In this document: positions 55,046-63,935 of the stretch, one piece after another
Position numbering within the stretch: the stretch's first letter is position 1
Layout of the letters: each line of letters starts with the position of its first letter
NCBI GenBank assembly: GCA_963732635.1
Contig: CAVTAL010000010.1
Coordinates: 124,001-188,000, forward strand
Origin: JAKFWF01 sp963732635
GTDB lineage: Bacteria > Pseudomonadota > Alphaproteobacteria > Rhizobiales > Hyphomicrobiaceae
Reading direction: 5' to 3'
DNA length: 64,000 nt
Translations under genes and position numbers: made by a program
Notes under the pieces: model-generated
What the model was told of the DNA's origin: nothing
Database searches by the model: none
Seen by the model: only the letters and a program-made list of their open reading frames with translations

Positions 55046-57061
55046 ATGGTTCCTGAGATTGGCCACTTTGCATTGCTGCTGGCGCTGTTGATCTCGGCGA
55101 CGCAGTCGGTGGTGCCGCTCGTCGGCGCCAGGCGGCGCAGCGGCGAGCTGATGGCGTTCGGCGCCCAGGCGGCACTCGGACAATGCGCCTGCATCGTTAT
55201 CGCCTACGCGGCCTTGACCTACGCCTTCGTGACGTCCGATTTCACGGTCGCCATCGTCACCGGCAATTCGCATACGGCGAAGCCCTTCATGTACAAGATC
55301 TCCGGCGTGTGGGCGAACCACGAGGGCTCGATGCTGCTGTGGGTGCTGATCCTCGCCCTGTTCGGCGCCGCGCTCGCAGCCTTCGGCCGCAACCTGCCGG
55401 CGACCTTGAAAGCCAACGCGCTCGGCGTGCAGGGCATGATCAGCTTCGGCTTCCTGGCCTTCATCGCCTTCACCTCGAACCCGTTCGATCGGCTCGACCC
55501 GGCGCCGCTCGACGGCTCCGGCCTCAATCCGATCCTGCAGGACCCGGGCCTCGCCATTCACCCACCGTTCCTCTACCTCGGCTACGTCGGCTTCTCGATG
55601 GCGTTCTCGTTCTCGGTGGCGGCCCTGATCGAGGGCAAGGTCGATGCCGCCTGGGCGCGCTGGGTCAGGCCCTGGGTGCTGGCCGCCTGGTGCTTCCTCA
55701 CCATCGGCATCGTGCTCGGCAGCGCCTGGGCCTACTATACCCTCGGCTGGGGCGGCTGGTGGTTCTGGGACCCGGTCGAAAACGCCTCGTTCATGCCGTG
55801 GCTGGCCGGCACCGCGCTGCTGCATTCGGCGCTGGTGGTCGAGCGGCGCAACGCCCTCGTCAGCTGGACCCTATTGCTCGGCATCCTGACCTTTTCGCTA
55901 TCGCTGGTCGGCACCTTCCTGGTCCGTTCCGGCGTGCTGACCAGCGTGCACGCGTTCGCCACCGATCCGGCGCGCGGCGTGTTCATTCTCGCCCTGCTGA
56001 TCGTGGCGACCGGCGGCGCGCTGACGCTCTACACCATCCGCATGCCGAGCCTGAAGTACGGCGCGCCGTTTGCGCCGGTCAGCCGCGAGGGCGCGCTGAC
56101 GCTCAACAACATGCTGCTGCTGGTGGCCACCGGCACCGTCTTCCTCGGCACCTTCTATCCGCTGATCGTCGACCTCGTGACCCGCGACAAGATCTCGGTC
56201 GGCCCGCCCTACTTCAATCTGACCTTCGTGCCGATCATGGTGCCGCTGCTGGTCGCCATGGCGGTCGGGCCGCTGCTGAAATGGAAGCGCAGCGACCTCG
56301 GGCAAGCCCTGCAGCGGCTGCGCTATCCGGCGATCGTGGCGCTGGCCGTGCTGGCACTGATCTTCGCGCTGTCGTTCCGCCGTGGCCTGATCGGCATGAT
56401 CGGGCCGGCGGTCGGCATGGGGCTGGCGATCTGGATCGTCGGCGGCTCGCTGGTCGCGCTTGTCCACCGCATCCGGCTCGGCATGGGGCCGTACGAGACC
56501 ACCATCCGGCTCGCCCGCAACACGCCGCTGGCGTTCTGGGGCCTCGTCATCGCCCACGCCGGCATGGGACTGACCGTCGCCGGCATCACCGGCATGTCGG
56601 CCTGGGCGACCGAGATCGTGCAGTCGATGCGGCCGGGAGAAACCTTGAAGCACGCCGGCTACGACGTGCGGCTGCGCACCATCCAGGTGGTGCCGGGGCC
56701 GAACTACGAATCGCAAACGGCGACGTTCGACATCACCACGCGTGGCGGCCGGCCGCTGACCACATTGATGAGTGAACGGCGCTTCTATCCGGTGCGCGAG
56801 CAGCTCACCACCTCGGCCGGCATTCGCACCAACCTGATCTCGAACATCTACGTCACGATCGGTGATCCGGAAGCCAACGGCGCCTTCCCGGTGCGCTTCT
56901 ACTATCACCCGCTGGTGCCGTGGATCTGGCTCGGGCCGCTGATCATGGCGCTCGGCGGTTTCGTGTCGCTGGCCGACCGGCGCCTGCGTGTCGGTAGCCC
57001 GCACAGCGCCCGCAAGTCGCCGCCGCCAGCCGGCGCCGGCCTCGCCGTGCCGGCTGAATAG
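55046..57061 (+). CDS. ccmF: Heme lyase subunit CcmF
   Basis: A 671-residue inner-membrane protein of the System I cytochrome c maturation heme lyase, which attaches heme to CXXCH cysteines in the periplasm. About 15 membrane helices are present. The WWD heme-handling domain reads WGGWWFWDPVENASFMPWL, and conserved histidines occur in VWANHEGSMLLWVL and IHPPFLYLGYVGF. The periplasmic C-terminal domain (ERRFYPVREQLTTSAGIRTN) is normal. ccmG follows after ten bases. CcmE, usually directly upstream, is absent here. Confidence 0.96.
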   Translation: MVPEIGHFALLLALLISATQSVVPLVGARRRSGELMAFGAQAALGQCACIVIAYAALTYAFVTSDFTVAIVTGNSHTAKPFMYKISGVWANHEGSMLLWVLILALFGAALAAFGRNLPATLKANALGVQGMISFGFLAFIAFTSNPFDRLDPAPLDGSGLNPILQDPGLAIHPPFLYLGYVGFSMAFSFSVAALIEGKVDAAWARWVRPWVLAAWCFLTIGIVLGSAWAYYTLGWGGWWFWDPVENASFMPWLAGTALLHSALVVERRNALVSWTLLLGILTFSLSLVGTFLVRSGVLTSVHAFATDPARGVFILALLIVATGGALTLYTIRMPSLKYGAPFAPVSREGALTLNNMLLLVATGTVFLGTFYPLIVDLVTRDKISVGPPYFNLTFVPIMVPLLVAMAVGPLLKWKRSDLGQALQRLRYPAIVALAVLALIFALSFRRGLIGMIGPAVGMGLAIWIVGGSLVALVHRIRLGMGPYETTIRLARNTPLAFWGLVIAHAGMGLTVAGITGMSAWATEIVQSMRPGETLKHAGYDVRLRTIQVVPGPNYESQTATFDITTRGGRPLTTLMSERRFYPVREQLTTSAGIRTNLISNIYVTIGDPEANGAFPVRFYYHPLVPWIWLGPLIMALGGFVSLADRRLRVGSPHSARKSPPPAGAGLAVPAE

Positions 57062-57071
57062 GAGGGTGCCG

Positions 57072-57620
57072 ATGCCTGAGACGAGCGGCCGCCTCGCCCG
57101 CTTCGCGCCGATCGCAGCCTTTGCGGGAATCGCGCTCGGGCTCGCCTTCGCGCTGACCAACGACCCGCGCCGGATGCCCTCGACCCTGATCGACCGGCCG
57201 ATGCCGCCGTTCGCGCTGCCGGCGCTCGAGCCCGGCGGCGCCGGCTTCGCGGCGAGCGACCTCGGCGGCAAGCTGGCGCTGGTCAATGTGTTCGCGTCCT
57301 GGTGCCCGGGTTGCCGCGTCGAGCATCCGACGCTGCTGCGGCTCGCGCGCGAGGACAAGATCCCGCTCTACGGCATCAACTGGAAGGACAAGCCGGGCGA
57401 CGGGCTCAAGTGGCTGAAGGCCAACCGCAGCCCCTATCGCCGGGTCGGCGACGACGGCTCCGGCCGCCTCGGCATCGACCTCGGCGTCACCGGCGTGCCG
57501 GAAACCTTCGTCGTCGATCCGACCGGCCGCATCCGCTATCGCCATGCCGGGCCGATCACCGAGGAGGTCTGGGCCGAAACATTCGTGCCGCTGCTGGCGT
57601 CATTGAGGACGGAACGATGA
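57072..57620 (+). CDS. ccmG: Thiol-disulfide oxidoreductase CcmG/DsbE
   Basis: A 182-residue membrane-anchored periplasmic thioredoxin that reduces apocytochrome cysteines before heme attachment. An N-terminal anchor (FAPIAAFAGIALGLAFAL) precedes the thioredoxin domain with the redox pair Cys78/Cys81 in FASWCPGCRVEH. GVTGVPETFVVDPTGRIRYR contains the cis-proline. GGAGGG lies nine bases before the ATG. Its TGA overlaps the ccmH ATG (ATGA). Confidence 0.95.
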   Translation: MPETSGRLARFAPIAAFAGIALGLAFALTNDPRRMPSTLIDRPMPPFALPALEPGGAGFAASDLGGKLALVNVFASWCPGCRVEHPTLLRLAREDKIPLYGINWKDKPGDGLKWLKANRSPYRRVGDDGSGRLGIDLGVTGVPETFVVDPTGRIRYRHAGPITEEVWAETFVPLLASLRTER

Positions 57621-58090
57621 GACGACTGATCGCTGTTGTGACTTTGTGTCTGCTCGGGCTGCTGCGGCCGGCCCTGGCGGTGACGCCCGACGAGATGCTG
57701 AAGGATCCTGTTCTCGAGGCGCGCGCCCGCGACGTCAGCCAGCTGCTGCGCTGCGTCGTCTGCCAGAACCAGTCGATCGACGATTCGAATGCGCCGCTGG
57801 CCAAGGACCTGCGGGTGCTGGTGCGCGAGCGCCTGTCGGCCGGCGACAGCAACGCCAAGGCGATCGACTTCATTGTCGCCCGCTACGGCAACTTCGTGCT
57901 GCTGAAGCCGCCGATGCAGATCAATACGCTGTTGCTGTGGTTTGGCCCGGCGCTGCTGCTGGCGCTGGCCGGGTTCGGCTTGTTCCGTATCCTGCGCACG
58001 CAGGCGGCGGTGCCCGCGACCGAGGCCGCCCGCCCGCTCGACCAGGACGATGAGAAGCGGCTCGCCCGCCTGCTCGCCGACGAGAAATGA
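57617..58090 (+). CDS. ccmH: Cytochrome c maturation protein CcmH (CycL)
   Basis: A 157-residue periplasmic protein with a signal peptide, the redox-active pair Cys46/Cys49 in LLRCVVCQNQSIDDSNA, the three-helix domain and a C-terminal membrane helix (TLLLWFGPALLLALAGFGLF). It works with CcmF, CcmG and CcmI in delivering reduced apocytochrome. The start overlaps ccmG by four bases. Confidence 0.95.
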   Translation: MRRLIAVVTLCLLGLLRPALAVTPDEMLKDPVLEARARDVSQLLRCVVCQNQSIDDSNAPLAKDLRVLVRERLSAGDSNAKAIDFIVARYGNFVLLKPPMQINTLLLWFGPALLLALAGFGLFRILRTQAAVPATEAARPLDQDDEKRLARLLADEK

Positions 58091-58142
58091 AAGCCGCCGG
58101 CGCCGCGCCGCCGCCGCTGTCGAACACGAGGACTTTACGCCC

Positions 58143-59602
58143 ATGCTGCTCTGGATCATCCTGACGCTGATGACGGCGGCCGCGGCCGTCTGGCTGTCGG
58201 CGCCGCTGCTGCGCCGGCGCGACGCGCGCGGCGCCGAGGCGAGCGAGCTTGAGGTCTATCGCGACCAGCTGGCCGAGGTCGAGCGCGAGCAGGCCGACGG
58301 CGGCATCGACGCCGAGCAGGCGGAAGCCGCCGGCCTCGAGATCAAGCGGCGGCTGCTCGGCGCGGCGCGCGGGCAGGTCAGCGGGGCGGCGGCGTTGTCG
58401 CTTGGCGAACGCCACTTCGCGGTCACGACCGTGGTCGGCAGCGTCGTGCTCGGCAGCGTCATACTCTATTCGAACAGCGGTCGGCCGGATCTGCCCTCGG
58501 TCGCCCGCGAGGCGACCACGCTGGTGCTCGGCGACCGGCTGCAGGGGGCGACGTTCAAGTCGAAGAGCGGCGCCGCCGCATCGCGGCCGGCGGCACCGGC
58601 TGGCGCCGGCGGCACCGCAAGCGGCGCAGCGCCAACGTCGCCGGCCGTCGCCGGCCCAATCGGCGGTGCCGGCAGCAATGGCACCGCCGGCAATATCGGC
58701 AATGCCGGAGCAGCGGCGGCCAGCCTCGGCTCGGTCGACGACATGATCCAGCGCCTCGTCGACCGCCTGAAGAAGGACCCAGGCCAGCGTCGAAACCTGG
58801 CGCATGCTCGGCTGGTCGCAGTTCTCGACCGAGCGCTACGCCGAGGCAGCCGAGGCCTACAAGAAGGCGATCGAACTGCAGCCCGACAACGCCGGCCTGC
58901 AGACCTCCTACGGCGAGGCGCTGGTGCGCGCCGCCGACGGCGAGGTCAAGCCCGACGCCAACGCGGCCTTTGACAAGGCCCTGGCGCTGGAACCGAAGGA
59001 ACCGCGCGCCCGGTTCTTCAAGGGCCTCGTGCAGGAGCAGGCCGGCAACAGGCAGGCAGCTCTCGACGCCTGGATCGCGGTGCTCGCCGACGCCGGCCCC
59101 GACGACGCCTGGGCGGCGGACCTGCGCACGCGCATCGTCGCGCTCGCCGGTGAACTGGGGACCGACGTATCGGCCAGACTGCCGGCGGCACCCGCTGCCG
59201 CGACGGCGGCGCCGGTGGCCGTTGCGCCGGCCAGCGGCGGCATCCTGCAGAAGCTGCAGAACCGTGCCACCGAGGCCGAGGCGCGCGCCGCCGTCGGCAC
59301 CACCAGCACCACTGGCGACCGGCAGGGGCCCGACCGCCGAAGCCGTCAAGGCGGCCGAGAGCATGACGCCGGCCGACCGTCAGGCGATGATCCGCTCGAT
59401 GGTCGACGGCCTCGCCGCCCGGCTCGAAAAGTCGCCGCGCGACGGCGACGGCTGGCTGCAGCTGATCCGCTCGCGCCGCATCCTCGGCGAGATCGACGCC
59501 GCCCGCGACGCCCTCGGCAAGGCGCTCGCGGCCTTCGCCGACACCCCCGCCGAACAAGCCCGCATCACCGCCGCCGCCCAAGAACTCGGCGTGGCGAGGT
59601 AG
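58143..59602 (+). CDS. ccmI: Cytochrome c maturation protein CcmI (CycH), two frame shifts
   Basis: The apocytochrome chaperone of the heme lyase, about 485 residues when repaired. The N-terminus MLLWIILTLMTAAAAVWLSA is a membrane segment, followed by SELEVYRDQLAEVEREQADG, typical of CcmI, a second membrane segment, and a TPR domain (MLGWSQFSTERYAEAAEAYK; AALDAWIAVLADAG). The frame breaks near 58778-58788 (one extra base restores PGSVETWRMLGW) and at the GGGG of 59325-59328 (restoring PTAEAVKAAESM). The C-terminal part, ending AAAQELGVAR, is intact. Both shifts are +1, so sequencing error is likely. Confidence 0.87.
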
Positions 59603-59770
59603 GCGGGCGGCCTTGTCGGTTAACGAGGCCTGAAAACTGGCATTGCAGTTTTATCGATTGCCGTCACGGCATCTCAACCTTTCATCCGCATAACTCTGAA
59701 TACTTCATGGCAAGATATTCCGAACTCCCCGGACCGGGAATTTTCAGTCCGGCAATTAGGCGTGGCGTCA
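59603..59770. promoter_or_regulatory. Promoter region of the ferredoxin-flavin oxidoreductase
   Basis: A 168-base AT-richer spacer after ccmI. CCGGAC/GTCCGG (59729-59734 and 59747-59752) form a small hairpin or operator 18 bases before the start. AGG at 59758-59760 is the likely ribosome-binding site. The spacer suggests transcription separate from the ccm genes. Confidence 0.35.
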
Positions 59771-61078
59771 ATGAACATGGATCCGTCACTGGTGGTGTAC
59801 GCGGTGCCTCTGTTGGCGCTGTTGCTGTTCCACATGCACGGTCAGCACAAAGAAGAAGCGCGCAGCAAATCCGCCCGCGCCGACGCCGTGGCCGCCGGCC
59901 TGACCGAGCCAGCATCGCTCCACCCGGTCATCGATCTTGCCCGCTGCATGGGCTGCGGTTCCTGCGTCGCTGCCTGCCCGGAGGGCAAGATCCTCGGCCT
60001 CATCGATCGCAAGGCGGAATTGATCGAGCCATCGCAGTGCATCGGTCACGGCGCTTGTAAGACCGCCTGCCCGTTCGACGCAATCAGTCTGGTTTTCGGC
60101 ACCGAACAGCGCGGTGTCGACATCCCGAACGTCGGCTCCGATTTCCAGACCAACGTTCCCGGCATCTATATCGCTGGCGAACTCGGCGGCATGGGCCTCA
60201 TCCGCAATGCCATCGAGCAGGGCAGGCAGGCAATGGAGACGATCGCCAAGGCGTCACGCCCGCGCGCCGCCGACGCATACGACGTCATCATCATCGGCGC
60301 CGGCCCGGCGGGCTTTGCCGCCAGCCTGTCAGCCATGGAGCGCGGCCTGCGCTACCTGACCATCGAACAGGACAGCCTCGGCGGTACGGTTTCGCACTTC
60401 CCGCGTGGCAAACTCGTCATGACACAGCCGGCAACCTTGCCGATCGTCGGCAAGGTTAATTTCCGCGAAACCACCAAGGAGGAACTGCTCGGCTTCTGGG
60501 AGCAGGTGATGCGCGACACCCGCGTCGAGGTGAATTTCCAGGAGCGCGTCGACGCAATTACGCCGCAGGCCGACCGGTCATTCGAAGTGCGCACCACTGG
60601 CGGCACCTATCGCGGCAACGCCGTCCTGATGGCGATCGGCCGCCGTGGCACCCCGCGCAAGCTGGACGTTCCCGGCGAAGAGTTGTCGAAGGTCGTCTAT
60701 CGACTGGTCGACCCGGCGCAATACGCCGGCCAGCACGTTATCGTCGTGGGCGGCGGCGACAGCGCAATCGAGGCAGCGGTCAGCATCGCCGAGGAACCGG
60801 GCACAACGGTCACGCTTTCCTATCGCGGCGATGCCCTCAACCGCACCAAACTCAAAAATCGCAAGAAAATCGAAAAATGCGTTGCCAACGGTAGTGTCCG
60901 GGTGCTGTTTAAATCGTCTATTAAGGATGTGTCCGCAAATTCGATTCGATTGAAGACCGAGGAAGGTCCACTGACGCTAAAAAACGACGCGGTCATCGTT
61001 TGCGCCGGCGGCATTCTTCCGACGGGTTTCCTCAAGAGCATCGGCATCGAGATCGAGACCAAATATGGCAAAGCGTAA
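59771..61078 (+). CDS. Membrane-anchored ferredoxin-flavin NAD(P) oxidoreductase
   Basis: A 435-residue protein. Order: an N-terminal membrane helix (PSLVVYAVPLLALLLFHMHG); a 2[4Fe-4S] ferredoxin domain with Cys59, 62, 65, 69 (CMGCGSCVAACPEG) and Cys90, His93, Cys96, Cys100 (CIGHGACKTACPF); a segment like the C-terminus of thioredoxin-reductase folds (FQTNVPGIYIAGELGGMGLI); then the FAD domain (YDVIIIGAGPAGFAASLSAM) and NAD(P) domain (VIVVGGGDSAIEAAVSIAEE). No CXXC redox disulfide is present. It resembles YpdA/TrxR-like proteins fused to ferredoxin and would link NAD(P)H to Fe-S carriers or the membrane. Alternative GTG start at 59762. It overlaps the ankyrin gene by 14 bases. Confidence 0.85.
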   Translation: MNMDPSLVVYAVPLLALLLFHMHGQHKEEARSKSARADAVAAGLTEPASLHPVIDLARCMGCGSCVAACPEGKILGLIDRKAELIEPSQCIGHGACKTACPFDAISLVFGTEQRGVDIPNVGSDFQTNVPGIYIAGELGGMGLIRNAIEQGRQAMETIAKASRPRAADAYDVIIIGAGPAGFAASLSAMERGLRYLTIEQDSLGGTVSHFPRGKLVMTQPATLPIVGKVNFRETTKEELLGFWEQVMRDTRVEVNFQERVDAITPQADRSFEVRTTGGTYRGNAVLMAIGRRGTPRKLDVPGEELSKVVYRLVDPAQYAGQHVIVVGGGDSAIEAAVSIAEEPGTTVTLSYRGDALNRTKLKNRKKIEKCVANGSVRVLFKSSIKDVSANSIRLKTEEGPLTLKNDAVIVCAGGILPTGFLKSIGIEIETKYGKA

Positions 61079-62171
61079 TCGGTACGCTCCCGCAGGGCTT
61101 GCGTTGGCAGTCTACGCATTGACGGTACTGCCCGCTGCTGGCGGATCACTGTCGCGTGACGGCGGCGTAATCACCATGATCGAGAGCGACGCGGCGCCGC
61201 TAACGGAAAACCGATTGATCTGGAATAAGACACTCAATGCCGCCGCCGGCAACGACATTGCCACGCTGCGTGAGTTGATCGCGGAAAACGCCGATCTCGG
61301 TACAACTGATAGCGACGGCAACACACCATTGTTGATTGCGGCAGCGTCCGGTCACGTGTCCTCCGTCCGTCTACTGCTTGAGGCCGGGGTCGACGTCAGC
61401 GTCGCGAATGCACGCGGCATGACGCCGCTGATGTTGGCGGCCAGCCACGGCCACGGCGCCATCGTTCGCCGATTGCTCGCCGCCGGTGCTGTCATCGACG
61501 CGCGCGCCAAAGACGGCAACTCCGCACTCGGCCTCGCTGCGCACGGATGCTATGACGCCACCCTCGACACACTGATCAAGGCAAGCGCCACCAGCAAGAT
61601 TGTGCTCGCCGATGGACGCACTCCGTTGATGCAGGCAGCGACCGCCTGCCCCAATTCCGTTATCGACCTGTTGGCGAAGTCAGCAGCCGAAGTGAACACG
61701 GTCGACGCGGCCGGCCGGTCGGCGATTTGGCATGCAGCCGAAGCCGGCAACCACGACGGCGTCGTGGCGCTCATCGAGCGTGGCGCCAAGGTCGATCAAC
61801 CTGACAAGGCCGGCGAAACCGCCCTGATGCGCGCCGCCATGCGCGGCCATGGCAGGCTCGTTCAATTGCTCGTTGCCAAGGGCTCCAACGTCAACCACGT
61901 CAGCCGCGAAGGCAACACGGCCTTGATCCTGGCCGCCAGAACAAATGCAGGCGATGTAATTCGCGAACTCGTTGGGCGTGGTGCCAAGGTCGATAATCGC
62001 AATAAAATCGGCTATTCGGCGCTGATGATGGCGGCCAGTCTTGGTCACAAGAACACGGTCGCCGCGCTGCTGGAATCAGGCGCCGATCGCAAACTCCGCA
62101 ACATCCGCCGCGAGTTGGCACGCGATCTCGCCATTGCCGCCGGGCACAACGACCTCGCCAGAGATATCTGA
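61065..62171 (+). CDS. Exported ankyrin-repeat protein
   Basis: A 368-residue protein with an N-terminal signal or anchor (AGLALAVYALTVLPAAGG) and about nine ankyrin repeats from residue ~55 to the end (DSDGNTPLLIAAASGHVSSV; ARGMTPLMLAASHGHGAIVR; KAGETALMRAAMRGHGRLVQ). One repeat (KDGNSALGLAAHGCYDATLD) is degenerate. Ankyrin repeats mediate protein-protein contact. The start lies inside the preceding oxidoreductase gene (14-base overlap), so the two are cotranslated and probably act together in the periplasm, possibly as a scaffold for the electron-transfer proteins. Confidence 0.88.
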   Translation: MAKRNRYAPAGLALAVYALTVLPAAGGSLSRDGGVITMIESDAAPLTENRLIWNKTLNAAAGNDIATLRELIAENADLGTTDSDGNTPLLIAAASGHVSSVRLLLEAGVDVSVANARGMTPLMLAASHGHGAIVRRLLAAGAVIDARAKDGNSALGLAAHGCYDATLDTLIKASATSKIVLADGRTPLMQAATACPNSVIDLLAKSAAEVNTVDAAGRSAIWHAAEAGNHDGVVALIERGAKVDQPDKAGETALMRAAMRGHGRLVQLLVAKGSNVNHVSREGNTALILAARTNAGDVIRELVGRGAKVDNRNKIGYSALMMAASLGHKNTVAALLESGADRKLRNIRRELARDLAIAAGHNDLARDI

Positions 62172-62253
62172 TCCAGCGGTATTTCGCATCGGGCCAGTTC
62201 GATGCAGACGGTGATGATCTCAAAGCTCGCCCCACCGCGGCCGAGGGCTGCAA

Positions 62254-63216
62254 TCATCTTGAGCGTAGACCGCGCCCGATGCGTTCCAGCATTGCCGCGA
62301 GCCCTCCAGGGTACGTCCGCATCATGACGATAACGATCGCCGCGAAGATCACCATGCTCCACTCGCCCCAATCGGTAAGATAAGCCGTCAGGAAGTGGAT
62401 CGGCGGCGTTGCCAGCAACGGCCCCAGGAACGATCCCATGCCACCGATCACCACCATGACGATGATCTTAGCCATCTCGCTGAAATCCACGATCGAGGGT
62501 GTCAGCGTCAGCACGTAATGAGCGTTGAGCACGCCGGCGATGCCCGCCATCGCGCTCGATACCACGAACGCGAACAGCTTGACCCTGATGGTGTCGACAC
62601 CGAGTGATGCCGCCCGCATCTGGTCGTCCTTCACCGCACGCATGAAATAGCCGATCGGCGATTTCAAGATCACGTGCATGACGAGCAAGCACAGGCCAGC
62701 AACGATCGCGAAGGTGTAGTAGTAGACGATGGGCCGGACGTGGCCGTAGAGCGAAGGTACGCTTAGCCCCAGGTCGCCGCGCGTGAACTCATAGGCGGCT
62801 GTCAGAAGGATGCGAAAGGTCTCGGCGAACGCCCAGGTGGCGATTGAAAGATAAATCGCACGCATCTTGAGCACCAGTATGCCGATCAACAGACCGGCAA
62901 GCCCAGCCGCTGCGATGCCGGCCGGCACGCTCACCCACAGCGGCACTTTCAAGTGGTAGACCAGCAGGCCCGAGGTATAGCCGCCCACGGCTGCAAATGC
63001 GTGATGGGCCAGCGAGAACTGGCCGGTGAAGCCCGCAAGCAGGTTCCAGCTTGCAGCCATAATCACGTAATAGGCACTGATCGCCATCACGTGCACGATG
63101 TATTCACTGGCAACGAAGGGCAGAACTGCGACCGGCACGGCGCCAAGCGCCGCGACCAGCGCAACCCGCCGCCAATCCACGAACGCGCCCCAATTGGCTG
63201 TCAGCCCAACAGACAT
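62254..63216 (-). CDS. livM: Branched-chain amino-acid-type ABC permease LivM
   Basis: A 320-residue inner-membrane permease of the LivM family with nine to ten helices: MAASWNLLAGFTGQFSLAHH, AVGGYTSGLLVYHLKVPLWV, the cytoplasmic coupling segment FMRAVKDDQMRAASLGVDTI and VMVVIGGMGSFLGPLLA. These transporters import branched-chain amino acids, but many alphaproteobacterial paralogues take aromatic acids, urea or amides. It overlaps livF by 16 bases and converges with the ankyrin gene. Confidence 0.92.
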   Translation of the reverse strand: MSVGLTANWGAFVDWRRVALVAALGAVPVAVLPFVASEYIVHVMAISAYYVIMAASWNLLAGFTGQFSLAHHAFAAVGGYTSGLLVYHLKVPLWVSVPAGIAAAGLAGLLIGILVLKMRAIYLSIATWAFAETFRILLTAAYEFTRGDLGLSVPSLYGHVRPIVYYYTFAIVAGLCLLVMHVILKSPIGYFMRAVKDDQMRAASLGVDTIRVKLFAFVVSSAMAGIAGVLNAHYVLTLTPSIVDFSEMAKIIVMVVIGGMGSFLGPLLATPPIHFLTAYLTDWGEWSMVIFAAIVIVMMRTYPGGLAAMLERIGRGLRSR

Positions 63217-63935
63217 TCTTGCACCAGTTTGCGCACGCGCGCGTTGTCGAAGTCGCTGCCCTGTCCTTCGGCCTTCACTTGACCGAGATTGAGCAGATAG
63301 AGCTGGTCGGCCAGCGGCAATGCCTGCTCGACATTCTGCTCGACGAGCAGGATGGCGGCACCGGTCGCCTTCCGCGCCGTGGCCAGAATGTCGTAGACCT
63401 GTTCGACGAGGTTGGGCGCGAGGCCGACCGTCGGTTCGTCGATCAGCAGCAGGCTGGGGTCGGTCATCATCTCGCGGGCGACCGACAGCATGCGGCCCTG
63501 CCCGCCCGACAGTGAGCCGGCCTTCTCCTTCCGTTTGTCCGTCAGCGCCGGGAAGGTCGCGTAGACGTGCTCAAGTTGCCGCTTCATGCGCGCGGCGTCC
63601 CGGCGGAAGACCCACGCGCCCATGGCGAGGTTTTCCGCCACCGTCAGATGCGGGAAGCTGTTGATATCCTGCGTCACGTAGCTGATGCCGGCGGCCTTGA
63701 GTTCGCTCGGCTTGGAACCGGTAACATCGGCACCATTAAACAGAACGCGACCTGTGTGCGGTTTCAAAAGCCCAAAGATCGTGCGCAACAGCGTCGACTT
63801 GCCCGCACCGTTCGGACCGATGACAAGCGTGATCGCGTTCGCCTTCGCCTTGATCGACAGCCCTCGCAGGATATCGACACCGGGCACGTAGCCGGCATGA
63901 ACACCATCGGTCTCGATGATCGTTTGCTCGCTCAT
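63201..63935 (-). CDS. livF: Branched-chain amino-acid-type ABC ATPase LivF
   Basis: A 244-residue ATPase: Walker A GPNGAGKST (residues 40-48), Q-loop VTQDINSFPHLTVAENLAMG, signature SLSGGQGRML, Walker B LLLIDEPTVGLAPN and switch His-region LVEQNVEQALPLADQLYLL (quoted within limits). It pairs with LivG to power LivHM permeases. The ATG overlaps the livG stop by ATGA. Confidence 0.95.
   Translation of the reverse strand: MSEQTIIETDGVHAGYVPGVDILRGLSIKAKANAITLVIGPNGAGKSTLLRTIFGLLKPHTGRVLFNGADVTGSKPSELKAAGISYVTQDINSFPHLTVAENLAMGAWVFRRDAARMKRQLEHVYATFPALTDKRKEKAGSLSGGQGRMLSVAREMMTDPSLLLIDEPTVGLAPNLVEQVYDILATARKATGAAILLVEQNVEQALPLADQLYLLNLGQVKAEGQGSDFDNARVRKLVQECLLG

Noticed and set aside
55183..56775. 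530-codon frame overlapping ccmF
   Set aside because: It is a +2 shadow of ccmF with Arg-rich translation and no motifs.
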